A DNA stretch of 64,000 bases. Origin: Alkalimonas amylolytica. Lineage in GTDB: Bacteria; Pseudomonadota; Gammaproteobacteria; Enterobacterales; Alteromonadaceae. The stretch covers positions 1 through 64,000 of the forward strand of contig NZ_FNRM01000011.1 in the NCBI RefSeq assembly GCF_900107845.1, read 5' to 3'. Shown here piece by piece: positions 36,273-44,855 of the stretch (positions are counted from its first letter, which is position 1; every line of letters begins with the position of its first letter). The translations under genes and the position numbers were made by a program. Under the pieces are notes generated by a model. The model had not been told where the DNA came from and did not search any database. It worked only from the letters and a program-made list of their open reading frames with translations.

Positions 36273-36296
36273 CGCTATTATGTAGCTGTTGCACAG
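36273..36296 (+). repeat. Left terminal inverted repeat
   Basis: The 24 bases from CGCTATTATG to TTGCACAG are the exact reverse complement of 45368-45391. Confidence 0.95.
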
Positions 36297-36497
36297 CAGA
36301 CCTGCGGTGTGAGTAAAGTTAACTCATACCGTTTTTGCACCATTTTAGAATACTCAAAAAATACTAAATTTTGAGGACTGTGACAGACTCTAGATTTACA
36401 CGGAAAAAGTCCTTCTCAAGACCCCAGATTTAAAGGGCTCTCTGCTTAGCCTTCTTTTTGATGCTATTGTTATTTTATCTTGTATATATAGCGCAGT

Positions 36498-38015
36498 GTG
36501 ACAATGGTTAATTTAGTTCATGAATATCTTAAGCAACATGGACCCACTCTAAGTTCAGAGATAACAGAATACTTGGTTAAAGCATTCAAGTTGTCGCCAG
36601 AAGCGGCTAGGCAACGAGTTTCTAGAACAGGAAATGGTATCTTTCGCTTAGGGCTTTCCTTCCCGAGACGGGCAAAGTTTCTATTTTTAAAAGAGCAGGC
36701 TGGTAGTGGCCTCTACTGGGCAAGACTTGAATCAGCACTTTTAGCAACTAATTCTGCCTATGGCTTTGCAATTACCGCACTTAGGGAGCGAGATGGTGTT
36801 ATGCCTAAAAAGCATTTTGAAATTGCTTGCGGTGCACCGATAAAACAAAAGAAACACTTATCTGTAGATGCCATACTCAATACACTGAAAAATGCTAACC
36901 TGATTAAAGAAATTCATGTGGAAGGTATAGGCACCTGTGTATATTTAGGGCTTCATACTAATCATATAGAAACACTAATCCCGGTAATGAAAGCAAGGAT
37001 CTTTGTGGAAGAACTTATGCTTCGGGGGGTCAAAAGCTGGATGCGTAAGCTTGGGTTCGTTTCATATAACCAAGTGGCAATTCGCACTTTAGAAAACAAC
37101 CCTACTGTCAGCACTACCGCATGGGATTTAGCAGGTCCATCGTATCTCAGTCCACTAATAAGCTTCGGTCGCGATGGCTCCACTCCTAAACCAGGGTTTG
37201 TTGTATGTGATATTTTGCTAAACCATGAAGTTAGCGAACTTGGAATACAGCCATTTTTACAGAAGCTCAATGCACTTAGGAGTTTAAAAAATGTTGGGAA
37301 GCAGCTCTGTTTCTTTTTAGCACACTCGTTTAGTGAGCCAGCTTTTAGAAAGTTAAAATCCCTTGGCATCTCTCCGGCCACTACAGCAGCAATATTTGAT
37401 AATGAAACCGCAAGAAACTTAAGGGAGTTAACCGATCTACTTTCAAGGGTTGCAATACAAGCCTTAAATCCTGCAAAAATTGATATGCTATTTGATTCAT
37501 TAGGAAAAATTGAAGGCGCAGCCAGCAGATTAAGAGGTGCATTATTCGAGTATATTATTGCTGAAGCCATGAGGTCTGAGTTTGCTCAGTCCGTAGAGTT
37601 AAATCGCCTCTGCAAAACGATGAATGGAGTGAAAGAAGCAGATGTAATATGCACAAACCAGAAGGAGCTAATATTTATCGAGGGAAAGGGATATAGCTTT
37701 AACAATCAGGTAACAGCAGAAGAAATAAATTATTGGCTTACAGAACAAGTTCCTATTTTCCGTGCATTTGCTCTTACACACCCTGATTGGAAAGATAGAA
37801 AAATGACTTTTGAGTTTTGGACTTCAGGAGTGTTTTCAGATGAAGCGATTGATAAACTGCGCAAAGCTCAGAGCAATACAATAAAATATCAAATTGTATA
37901 TAAAGATTTTAGAGATGTTCTAGCTAAAATTAGAGTATCGGGCAATAAAGCATTAACAAAAACTTTCATTGATCACTTCATTAACCATCCTCTGGCCCAA
38001 CTGGAGAAGATCTAA
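36498..38015 (+). CDS. Winged-helix plus PD-(D/E)xK-like nuclease, transposon cargo
   Basis: The 505-residue protein has an N-terminal winged-helix-like segment (about 1-65: ITEYLVKAFKLSPEAARQRVSRTGNGIFRL). A middle region resembles a degenerate restriction-enzyme fold (about 235-310: GFVVCDILL, PFLQKLNALRSL, CFFLAHSFS). The C-terminal domain has FEYIIAEAMR, EADVI and LIFIEGKGY, a pattern of acidic residue, Asp and E-x-K expected of a PD-(D/E)xK nuclease (about 345-400). It could bind and cut DNA or RNA. The start is GTG 36498 or ATG 36504; neither has a ribosome site, and an AT-rich TATATATA 8-20 bases before suggests a leaderless message. It converges on the next gene with a 7-bp gap. I do not recognise a named family. 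Confidence 0.72.
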   Translation: MTMVNLVHEYLKQHGPTLSSEITEYLVKAFKLSPEAARQRVSRTGNGIFRLGLSFPRRAKFLFLKEQAGSGLYWARLESALLATNSAYGFAITALRERDGVMPKKHFEIACGAPIKQKKHLSVDAILNTLKNANLIKEIHVEGIGTCVYLGLHTNHIETLIPVMKARIFVEELMLRGVKSWMRKLGFVSYNQVAIRTLENNPTVSTTAWDLAGPSYLSPLISFGRDGSTPKPGFVVCDILLNHEVSELGIQPFLQKLNALRSLKNVGKQLCFFLAHSFSEPAFRKLKSLGISPATTAAIFDNETARNLRELTDLLSRVAIQALNPAKIDMLFDSLGKIEGAASRLRGALFEYIIAEAMRSEFAQSVELNRLCKTMNGVKEADVICTNQKELIFIEGKGYSFNNQVTAEEINYWLTEQVPIFRAFALTHPDWKDRKMTFEFWTSGVFSDEAIDKLRKAQSNTIKYQIVYKDFRDVLAKIRVSGNKALTKTFIDHFINHPLAQLEKI

Positions 38016-38022
38016 CAATTAA

Positions 38023-41000
38023 TCAGGGCTCCAATCGCCTAACCCGCGTGTTCTTACCCATTAAAGAGGTTATCTCAACATTAATGGCGTCTATACTTAG
38101 GAAGTGCCCATTAACAAATCTCTGAAAAAGGAACATGGAAAAGACTGCTAGTCGCTTAGAATCGACAAATGTTGTTAAGACCTCTACTATCAATTTGGAT
38201 AGTCGCTGCTCAGATGTGACTCCATCCAAAAAGATCATTGCAGATCTACAGCAAGCATATACGATATTCACAGTGTGACACCACTGTGAGAGTTTCAGCT
38301 GTCCCTTGGCATCGAATATTCTTCCATTACATCCTACAAATGCGCTACTAAGAGCTCTCGTGCAGCACTCCGTAAGAACTCTGAGCCCAGCCTCATACGA
38401 TGGATAACCATGAGAATGTTTTCTTATTACCTCAGCAGCTAAATATTGACCTCTTCCTTTTTGACAACAAAGTTCAAAAACATCATTAAAGGAGACTGGG
38501 ACATCAAGCGATAACTCTACAAAGCACTCGGCATTATACTTGTGATTAATTGGCAACTTCGCATTAATATCAGACAAGAAATTTTTGGCATTCACTAGTC
38601 TAATATTCAGGGATCTATAGAAAGCGCATAAAAATTGGTCTAAACAGAGAAATGGTAATCCATGAGAAATAGAGGACTTTAACGAACTATAATGCGAAAC
38701 ATCTAATACATCTCGAATCTTAGTCAGGGAGCCCAGCATATCTATGCGCTTTGGTGATATTATCTCACAAAGCCCAAAAATATGATTTAAGTTATTATAG
38801 AAAAGATCATTTCTAACATTCTCTGAAGTGGTTTTTACAAAACTATCGCCCAACTTTGCTATTGAAAGATAATCAGAACGACCAGTTCGAGTTAACCATT
38901 CAGATACTATGTCGTAAGTTTCAGGCGTGACATAAAATTTGACATCCGTATTGCCTAAGCCAGTAAGTGCGAGATAGACTAATGAGAGGACGTCAAGTAT
39001 AACCCCATGTTCTACAGACTCACCTTGGGAAAATAAGTAAAAATATCTGTTGCTTTCGTGATCGCAAAGATAGAGAACTGCACCTCGGATTAAGTCCGAG
39101 CTATGAGTCTTGTTTAATCTCATTAACAGTGGAATTTTATTTCCGTCAATCTCAGAATCAAATAACTTCGGACCATCAGATATTCCGCCTATGAATTGTA
39201 GGATATCCTCAACACAGTTTTCTTCAATTGTGAACTTATAGAAACAATCATTACCTGCATTTATATTGTCACGAATATCCGTAGATATGCGAAATGATCC
39301 GACTATGGGGGGAAGCTTTTCTTCTACCCTATAAATAGTTGCTCCAATCTTTATTTCTTCGCCTTCACTAGCCTCTACTAGAGCTATACCTACTGGAGAA
39401 GCAGTGTCGATCAAGTACTCACTAGAATCAGCATTATCTACAAGCAATTTTGTCAGTTGACGCTTCCCTATGCTGTATACCACCGCTTGAGAGCAACGGT
39501 TAGATGGATATTTATTATAGGATTGTTCTTTCCAGTGTTCCAGTTGACTAAAATGCAAATTAGTTACATGCAGTGCCATACCAACTGGATCATCAATAAA
39601 CCACTCCAAGATGATAGAGTTAGCAAAGTCTGAATCAGTTTTAGATATTAAATGCAGTAGTCTTAAACCATCCTCACTATACCTGTTCAACACATCATCG
39701 GGGATTATTTCCAAAGTAGTTTGTAAAACAGAGTGTTCGCATTTAGATAAGTGTAGGTTTCTAAGTAAAATGCACCAACAATAGCACGAGTTAGGGTAAT
39801 TTTTAACCGCAAGCTCAGAAAGCTTGACCGCATTGTCATAGTCTCTAAAAAAACATGCTCTTTCAATTTTGACTAATCGCAATACATATGAGTCATCAAG
39901 CCCTTTAAGGGATTCAAGAAGATATTCTAGCTTTTCATGCTGATCAGATGCCAACAAAGCCTGGGCATATGTATCTATTGCAGGTGAAATCCAAGGGAAT
40001 TGTGGAATTAAAGGCTCTAAAAGCCTCACTACATGATAGGCTAGACCAAACTCAAGTAGACCTTTACATAAGCAATGAATCATCATCACATTAAATTCAT
40101 TAAGTTTGGACGAGTGCTTCTCTAAGAAACTTTCAACTCTTCTTGATAGATCAATTTTATCTTTTCCATCAGAAGAATCTAGAACTAAAATATTGAACAA
40201 CAAATCCAGGAAATCTTTATCCCGATATTTTTTCGAATTTAATCGACCTCCTTTTCTGTGCCAACTCATCAAATCTCGCTTTGAAATGCCATGATCAAAG
40301 TAAGCATAAAATAAATTAACAAGGTCGACTTCATCTATTGTAAGTCTACTATCCTTCAGTAAATAATTTATATTTTTAACCTTGCACGATGTTTCATTGT
40401 TAGGTTTTATGTATCTTCCTATATTTGGATTTGCCTTTTCTGCCTCAGTAATGTTATCCAAGCATAGTTTCGCCAACTTTTGGTTCTGATACCATGTTGA
40501 AGCGAGCAACACTGCTGCAATTCTGGTTACGCGCGGGTCGGCTGTTTCTTCTGACAAATTTATGCATCTATCGACAAGGCCCTCGAGAGCTGTCATTAAA
40601 CAACGATCAATTAGCCAGAAATGTTTGGCTCCAATCTCTTTATTGTTTTGGTAAGCTCTAGCAAGTACTAACAGTATGTCGCTATTAATGTTTGGAAACT
40701 CTGTATTGAGCTGAGTTGAGAGTTGAACAGCTAAGTTGATATCTTCACATCTGAATGCGCATCTAACCAACGCACATAACTCATTCTCTGAGACGTTCGA
40801 TAACCCCGCATCAACACGTGAGTATAAATCTTTTAAATTAGCGACCTTTTCATAAAAAATTTCATTCGTAAAATCAGTTTTATCTTCTATTTTATTGTAC
40901 CGCTCTCTTGCATCACAATTAGAGCTCATAGACAAATACTCTATGAAAATTGACTCTACTATGTCACGCATTACAGGTCCTACACCCTTGTTTTTTATAA

Positions 41001-41319
41001 GATCTAAAAATAGCTCCCTATCTATTTTTTGCACCTCACCACCATTGTAAAGGCTGAGCTTAAACTTAAATACAGAGTTGATACTTCTACTATCGTGGTC
41101 AAGCGAGTCAAAATAATCCAGGCTATTTAAGTATATTTTTGCTGACTTTATGTTTCTATGGGTTATTTCTTTCAAAAATCTCTTAGAGTAACCTACAAGG
41201 TCATTTGAAGTAATCCCCGAAATGATATAGTTAATACCGCCTACGTTTACAGTCGCGTTATCAGATGCGTTTATATTATGACCTACTAGCGAGGCCTGAT
41301 TTATGTCACGACTGCTCAT
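38023..41319 (-). CDS. TPR-GreAB-C-PIN architecture protein, probable defence effector
   Basis: This 1,098-residue protein opens with a short motif (INQASLVGHNINASDNATVNVGG), then a long helical-repeat solenoid (about 100-600, TPR-like). A stretch like the GreA/GreB C-terminal fold follows (about 628-665: TASPVGIALVEASEGEEIKIG). A PIN-like nuclease domain spans about 720-915 (VILDVLSLVYLAL with one acidic residue, GLPFLCLDQFLCAFYRS with another), then a helical end. This order corresponds to the TPR-GreAB-C-PIN arrangement that domain surveys list among predicted prokaryotic immune proteins. It would be a ribonuclease unleashed on infection; that is inference. AAAGGA from the end of the upstream small gene serves as its ribosome site. 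AT-rich. Confidence 0.75.
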   Translation of the reverse strand: MSSRDINQASLVGHNINASDNATVNVGGINYIISGITSNDLVGYSKRFLKEITHRNIKSAKIYLNSLDYFDSLDHDSRSINSVFKFKLSLYNGGEVQKIDRELFLDLIKNKGVGPVMRDIVESIFIEYLSMSSNCDARERYNKIEDKTDFTNEIFYEKVANLKDLYSRVDAGLSNVSENELCALVRCAFRCEDINLAVQLSTQLNTEFPNINSDILLVLARAYQNNKEIGAKHFWLIDRCLMTALEGLVDRCINLSEETADPRVTRIAAVLLASTWYQNQKLAKLCLDNITEAEKANPNIGRYIKPNNETSCKVKNINYLLKDSRLTIDEVDLVNLFYAYFDHGISKRDLMSWHRKGGRLNSKKYRDKDFLDLLFNILVLDSSDGKDKIDLSRRVESFLEKHSSKLNEFNVMMIHCLCKGLLEFGLAYHVVRLLEPLIPQFPWISPAIDTYAQALLASDQHEKLEYLLESLKGLDDSYVLRLVKIERACFFRDYDNAVKLSELAVKNYPNSCYCWCILLRNLHLSKCEHSVLQTTLEIIPDDVLNRYSEDGLRLLHLISKTDSDFANSIILEWFIDDPVGMALHVTNLHFSQLEHWKEQSYNKYPSNRCSQAVVYSIGKRQLTKLLVDNADSSEYLIDTASPVGIALVEASEGEEIKIGATIYRVEEKLPPIVGSFRISTDIRDNINAGNDCFYKFTIEENCVEDILQFIGGISDGPKLFDSEIDGNKIPLLMRLNKTHSSDLIRGAVLYLCDHESNRYFYLFSQGESVEHGVILDVLSLVYLALTGLGNTDVKFYVTPETYDIVSEWLTRTGRSDYLSIAKLGDSFVKTTSENVRNDLFYNNLNHIFGLCEIISPKRIDMLGSLTKIRDVLDVSHYSSLKSSISHGLPFLCLDQFLCAFYRSLNIRLVNAKNFLSDINAKLPINHKYNAECFVELSLDVPVSFNDVFELCCQKGRGQYLAAEVIRKHSHGYPSYEAGLRVLTECCTRALSSAFVGCNGRIFDAKGQLKLSQWCHTVNIVYACCRSAMIFLDGVTSEQRLSKLIVEVLTTFVDSKRLAVFSMFLFQRFVNGHFLSIDAINVEITSLMGKNTRVRRLEP

Positions 41320-41322
41320 TAA

Positions 41323-41679
41323 CTATCCTTTGTCATTAACAATGATGTCACCAACCGTTATATTGCTGTCTCCAGTATTACATATATTGTGACCAGTTCC
41401 AGATGCCTGTTTTACGTGCATCTCTGAATTTGAAGGCCTAATTTTCTGGATCAAACTACACAGAGGTTGATGTTCAGTAATTCTTCTCTCAATTGCCAAT
41501 TGGTTAAGTTCTTCATTAATCCCAGCATCCCTCAAGTGCTTGGCTAGTTGAGATAATTCCGAATCATCGATTGTCCACGCCCTTAATTTGGTCTTTAGCA
41601 TGTCAACACCTATTGATGCTCCGGTTTTAATACCATCATAGATTAACCCTGATAATATTGCTGCGTTTAGAAACTCCAT
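41323..41679 (-). CDS. Small partner of the TPR-GreAB-C-PIN protein
   Basis: This is a 118-residue protein: hydrophobic N-terminus (AAILSGLIYDGIKTGASIGVDM), a charged helical middle, and a C-terminal tail KQASGTGHNICNTGDSNITVG. The tail repeats the motif found at the N-terminus of the next protein (NQASLVGHNIN...NATVNVG). AGGTGG lies 4 bases before the ATG, and its stop is 3 bp before the next ATG, so the two genes form a coupled operon. Two-gene anti-phage systems with a small first protein and a TPR/PIN second protein have been reported on other mobile elements (GAPS6, from memory); this pair may belong there. Role as sensor or inhibitor is a guess. Confidence 0.7.
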   Translation of the reverse strand: MEFLNAAILSGLIYDGIKTGASIGVDMLKTKLRAWTIDDSELSQLAKHLRDAGINEELNQLAIERRITEHQPLCSLIQKIRPSNSEMHVKQASGTGHNICNTGDSNITVGDIIVNDKG

Positions 41680-41760
41680 ATATCCACCTAAATTTGAGAA
41701 TTAATCACTTAGACAAGATAGCTTGAATTAATTATACTAGCCAACTAGGTTAGGTATAGC

Positions 41761-41844
41761 GGCGGCAGAGCAGCCCCGCATTAACAACGAAATGGCTCAG
41801 CGATCGACATGGCGGCACCGGAGTCCCCATATAACAACGTAATG
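41761..41844 (+). repeat. Two imperfect direct repeats, 50-bp period
   Basis: Units at 41761-41795 and 41811-41844 share GGCGGCA, then a CCCC patch, then TAACAACGxAATG. They lie in the 274-bp gene-free gap between the defence-like operon and the 319-residue gene and are GC-richer than the flanks. They may mark an older junction inside the element. Confidence 0.5.
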
Positions 41845-41953
41845 TCCGGATTTAATACTTTCTAAATTTTACTGTAAGCTTACATCACTTTAATGCAAAG
41901 GCCCTCGCAAAAACGGTTCTATCCGTATTGTGAAGCTTTCTAATAGAATCAAT

Positions 41954-42913
41954 TTAGTCTGATTTTGTTGCTCTGTGCTTTTTTACCTCCCTTAAAACCT
42001 TTGATAAAACAGTGCTATTGGTTCCTATTAACTCAAATTTCTGCTCAACGGACACCAGTTCCATGAGCATATCAGCAATATTGGTATGATTTATTTGATT
42101 AAGGAAAATGGCCCTTTCTTTATCATCTTCGCCGATCAACCTTTTCTGCGTAGCCAATGTTAAAATAGTCTCGAGATATCCCAATGCTCTTTGAGTTTGT
42201 GGATATTGTGCTGGCAATATCCGTGAAGGGATTGGCAGGCTCTCATCGTAAGCTGTTATTCTTTTTATATCGTCAGCGCTCTGGTTGAAGATGTTGCTAA
42301 TCAATTCGTAAACCTGCATAGCAACAACCTTCAGCCCCGTTAATGCAGCCATCCGGAAGAAGATAGACATCACTCCCATTTCATAATGCCGCTGTACTGG
42401 CAGTCGCCCTTGCTTTTTTGCTTCTAGAGTAAGTGCCAGTAAACAAGTCAAAGCATCCAAGCTATTTGAAGAGCATATAAATTGGGCTGTTTTTGTGCTC
42501 AATGTTGTTTTCCGGTGCAAGCTCCCATCTGAGTTTACTTTAAAGATGCAGCCTCTGATTTCAGGGGAAAGAGATAACAGAATTTTGTTGATGAATACCT
42601 GCTCAAAGCTGTTGCTGCCAAGCAACTGCCACAGTGAATGAGTAAAAATTGCTTTTGTCCCTGGTAGTAAACCTTCCGTTTTGTCAGCGCTGTTTTCTCT
42701 GAGCAACGCCTTACCCTGCAACATTCTATTCCAGAACCTTGAAGAATTATTCGACCAACCTGGTATAGAAGTGACTTCTTCACCCAGGTGTTTCGCTAGT
42801 ATCTGATTAGGCGTAGTAACACCAAGCCGTTGCTTAACAACTTCAGCCCAATATCGAGTCGCAATAGCTCTGATATCCGGTTTTAGCTTCTTGTAGTCAG
42901 AAAAAGTAAACAT
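41954..42913 (-). CDS. Unknown transposon-borne protein (319 residues)
   Basis: This soluble protein has no family I recognise. The N-terminus (LGVTTPNQILAKHLGEEV, then NNSSRFWNRMLQGKALL) looks like a helix-turn-helix followed by a conserved-looking FW motif and LPGTKAIFTHSLWQLL. The rest is helical with hydrophobic periodicity (MAALTGLKVVAMQVYELI). No ribosome site precedes ATG 42913. A perfect 7-bp inverted repeat (42932-42952) lies 18 bp upstream, a possible operator. It is divergent from the 87-residue regulator-like gene and not far from the transposase, so it could serve the element itself. Base composition is intermediate. Confidence 0.6.
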   Translation of the reverse strand: MFTFSDYKKLKPDIRAIATRYWAEVVKQRLGVTTPNQILAKHLGEEVTSIPGWSNNSSRFWNRMLQGKALLRENSADKTEGLLPGTKAIFTHSLWQLLGSNSFEQVFINKILLSLSPEIRGCIFKVNSDGSLHRKTTLSTKTAQFICSSNSLDALTCLLALTLEAKKQGRLPVQRHYEMGVMSIFFRMAALTGLKVVAMQVYELISNIFNQSADDIKRITAYDESLPIPSRILPAQYPQTQRALGYLETILTLATQKRLIGEDDKERAIFLNQINHTNIADMLMELVSVEQKFELIGTNSTVLSKVLREVKKHRATKSD

Positions 42914-42931
42914 ATTTTTGGGGCGAAAAAG

Positions 42932-42952
42932 TTTGGCATGACCTGTGCCAAA
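42932..42952. promoter_or_regulatory. Inverted repeat, possible operator
   Basis: TTTGGCA-TGACCTG-TGCCAAA, 7-bp perfect arms with a 7-base spacer, lies 18 bp before the 319-residue gene in its divergent promoter region. Confidence 0.5.
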
Positions 42953-43104
42953 TTATCGTTGATAAAAAAATAGATAAGTAAAATCAGTCTGATAAAAATT
43001 CATGGAGGTGATTTCACTGGTCATTCAGGCCTTAGAAAAACCATATTAAAACACTTTAATCGTAGTTAGTCTTGCTCTGTCACATCAAAGCAAGGAATTC
43101 AGTC

Positions 43105-43368
43105 GTGAGCGAAGACGAAGAGCTCCAGAAACTGGTAGAGCATTTGGAAAACCAGTTACTAAAACTGCATCACTCACCTGTTATTACCGGTGAGGCGTTG
43201 TGGAGTTCGTTAGGATATCGCTCTGATGAGGCATTTCGGCAATCGTTGACTAGAAACACAGTGCCGGTAAGAGTTTTTACGATAGAAAACAGGCGAGGAA
43301 AGTTCGCCTTGGTCAGAGACATTGCCATTTGGCTAGCGAATGAAGCCTTAAAATCCACTAAAGATTAA
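43105..43368 (+). CDS. Small DNA-binding-like protein of the transposon
   Basis: This is an 87-residue protein starting at GTG 43105, with AAGGA 8 bases upstream; a longer TTG frame lacks such a site. After a charged helix (VSEDEELQKLVEHLENQ) comes PVITGEALWSSLGYRSDEAFRQSL, an HTH-like unit, then a VPVRVFTIENRRGKFALVRDIAIWLA wing. This is weakly similar in plan to small phage regulators or excisionases (PrtN/AlpA-like). It may control the transposase, whose gene lies 295 bp downstream. Confidence 0.6.
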   Translation: MSEDEELQKLVEHLENQLLKLHHSPVITGEALWSSLGYRSDEAFRQSLTRNTVPVRVFTIENRRGKFALVRDIAIWLANEALKSTKD

Positions 43369-43437
43369 CCGTTATCTGCAAAGGGAGGACGCTATGAATA
43401 GCTAGAGCATGAATTAAATGGGGCCGGAAACACAAAA

Positions 43438-43570
43438 GCCAGATGCGGTAACATCTGGCCTGAGTGATTTATCAAAGAAATGCGAACCCCTTTGATACTC
43501 ACGATTTTGTCCCTTTCACATTAAGTTGTCAACACGAAAAGAAGCCTTCTTGAGTTCGTGCGACAACTTA
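43438..43570 (+). other. Three stem-loops upstream of the transposase (possible structured RNA or attenuator)
   Basis: Three inverted repeats occur in 133 bases of the 295-bp gap. GCCAGATG/CATCTGGC (43438-43459) has a 6-base loop. TATCAAAG/CTTTGATA (43470-43497) has a 12-base loop. The third, 43522-43570, pairs TAAGTTGTC with GACAACTTA, then CACGAA with TTCGTG, and has a small AGAA/TTCT top. None is followed by a T run. They may form a leader RNA that limits transposase expression, or protein-binding sites. Confidence 0.5.
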
Positions 43571-43663
43571 TCGCCTCAACCAACTGAATTTTAATTAATT
43601 TTCTATGCTGACTTTTCTCGGTAGATGCAAGGTTTTGCCGAGGAAATGCCAGGGGGAGGTAAT

Positions 43664-44743
43664 ATGTCTCAACATTGGTTGTTATCAAGCGCGGTTAGGG
43701 ATCTATCGATAATGGACATAGCCGATATGTCGGAAGAGGATGCGTTCAAGTTTTTTTGTGAAGTTAGATGGGGCAATCAAACAACTCAGTCCTGTTTATC
43801 GTGTGGAGCAATAGACCAGCATTTTTTTCGAGCCAGCAGGAGGCAATGGCGTTGTAAGCACTGTGATGCTTATTTCAGTGTGACAACAAAAACAGTCTGG
43901 GCAGATAGAAAACTCTCATTCAAAAAGTTGTTACTTATGTTGTTCGTTTTTACGTCCAGTCCAAACGGTATTTCAGCTTCATCATTATCGAGAAAACTGG
44001 GTGTTGCGTATAAAACTGCTTGGATATTTTGCCATAAATTGCGTGAGGCACTAATGAGAACTGAAGATAAAGCTCTTATGTCTGGGGAGGTGCATGTCGA
44101 TGGTGGACACTTCGGAGGTAAGCCCAGAAGTGGACAATTTAGAAACAAAGCTAAGCCAGAAGCCATTGCTGAAAAAATAAAGCTTGGCAAAAGCCAAGGG
44201 GCAAAGCGCAGTAAAATATCTCGAGCAAATTTTGAGAGAAAGAAGAGAAACCGCCGAATAGTAATGGTTGTTAGGCAAGTAACACCTGGTTTAGGCGGGG
44301 TCAGGACAAGATGCTTCCTGGCAAAAGCAGAAGATGACAGTGCGGCTAGGTTTATCGCCCAGAATTACATTGAAAAAGGAGCTTTGGTGCGAACAGACGA
44401 ATGCCCTGCTTATTCGATGTTTTCATCACGGTTCATTCACGAGACAGTAGAACACTCAAAGGAGTACTCAACAATTGACGGTGTAAATAATAATCAAGCA
44501 GAGTCGTTCTTCAGCCGACTTAGGAGGAGTGAATACGGTACTTTTCATCGGATGATGGCTAGGTACATGCTTGATTACTGTAACGAGATGACATGGCGAG
44601 AAGATCATCGGAGAACTACTGAAGGCTTCCGATTCACTGATGCACTGAGGCGCTCTCTGATTGTTGGCTATTCACGCTGGTGGAGATGTTATGGTGAGGG
44701 TGTCAGGAGAGGAAGTGAATTACTATTTAACGAAAATAAGTAA
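43664..44743 (+). CDS. IS1595-family transposase
   Basis: The 359-residue transposase has an N-terminal zinc ribbon (CLSCGAIDQHFF...WRCKHCDAYFS) and an HTH-like segment (LSRKLGVAYKTAWIFCHKLREAL). The ISXO2-like DDE domain shows VHVDGGHFGG and VRTDECPAYS carrying the two Asp residues, and NNQAESFFSRLRRSEYGTFH with the third acidic site. It is intact. GGGGGAGGT lies just before ATG 43664, so the upstream in-frame start is rejected. It should act on the 24-bp terminal repeats and leave 8-bp duplications, which is what is seen. Confidence 0.93.
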   Translation: MSQHWLLSSAVRDLSIMDIADMSEEDAFKFFCEVRWGNQTTQSCLSCGAIDQHFFRASRRQWRCKHCDAYFSVTTKTVWADRKLSFKKLLLMLFVFTSSPNGISASSLSRKLGVAYKTAWIFCHKLREALMRTEDKALMSGEVHVDGGHFGGKPRSGQFRNKAKPEAIAEKIKLGKSQGAKRSKISRANFERKKRNRRIVMVVRQVTPGLGGVRTRCFLAKAEDDSAARFIAQNYIEKGALVRTDECPAYSMFSSRFIHETVEHSKEYSTIDGVNNNQAESFFSRLRRSEYGTFHRMMARYMLDYCNEMTWREDHRRTTEGFRFTDALRRSLIVGYSRWWRCYGEGVRRGSELLFNENK

Positions 44744-44855
44744 TGAACTAGTTCACCTCTCGTTTTCAGATATCAAAACGTGACTTAGCATAGGGCGATA
44801 CCAATCGCCCTATTTAAGTTATAGTTGTATGGAAAAATCTGAATATGAGGTCAAT

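Noticed and set aside
41761-41844. Integron attC site
   Set aside because: The core GTTRRRY/RYYYAAC pair and a foldable palindrome are absent; the repeats are direct, not inverted.
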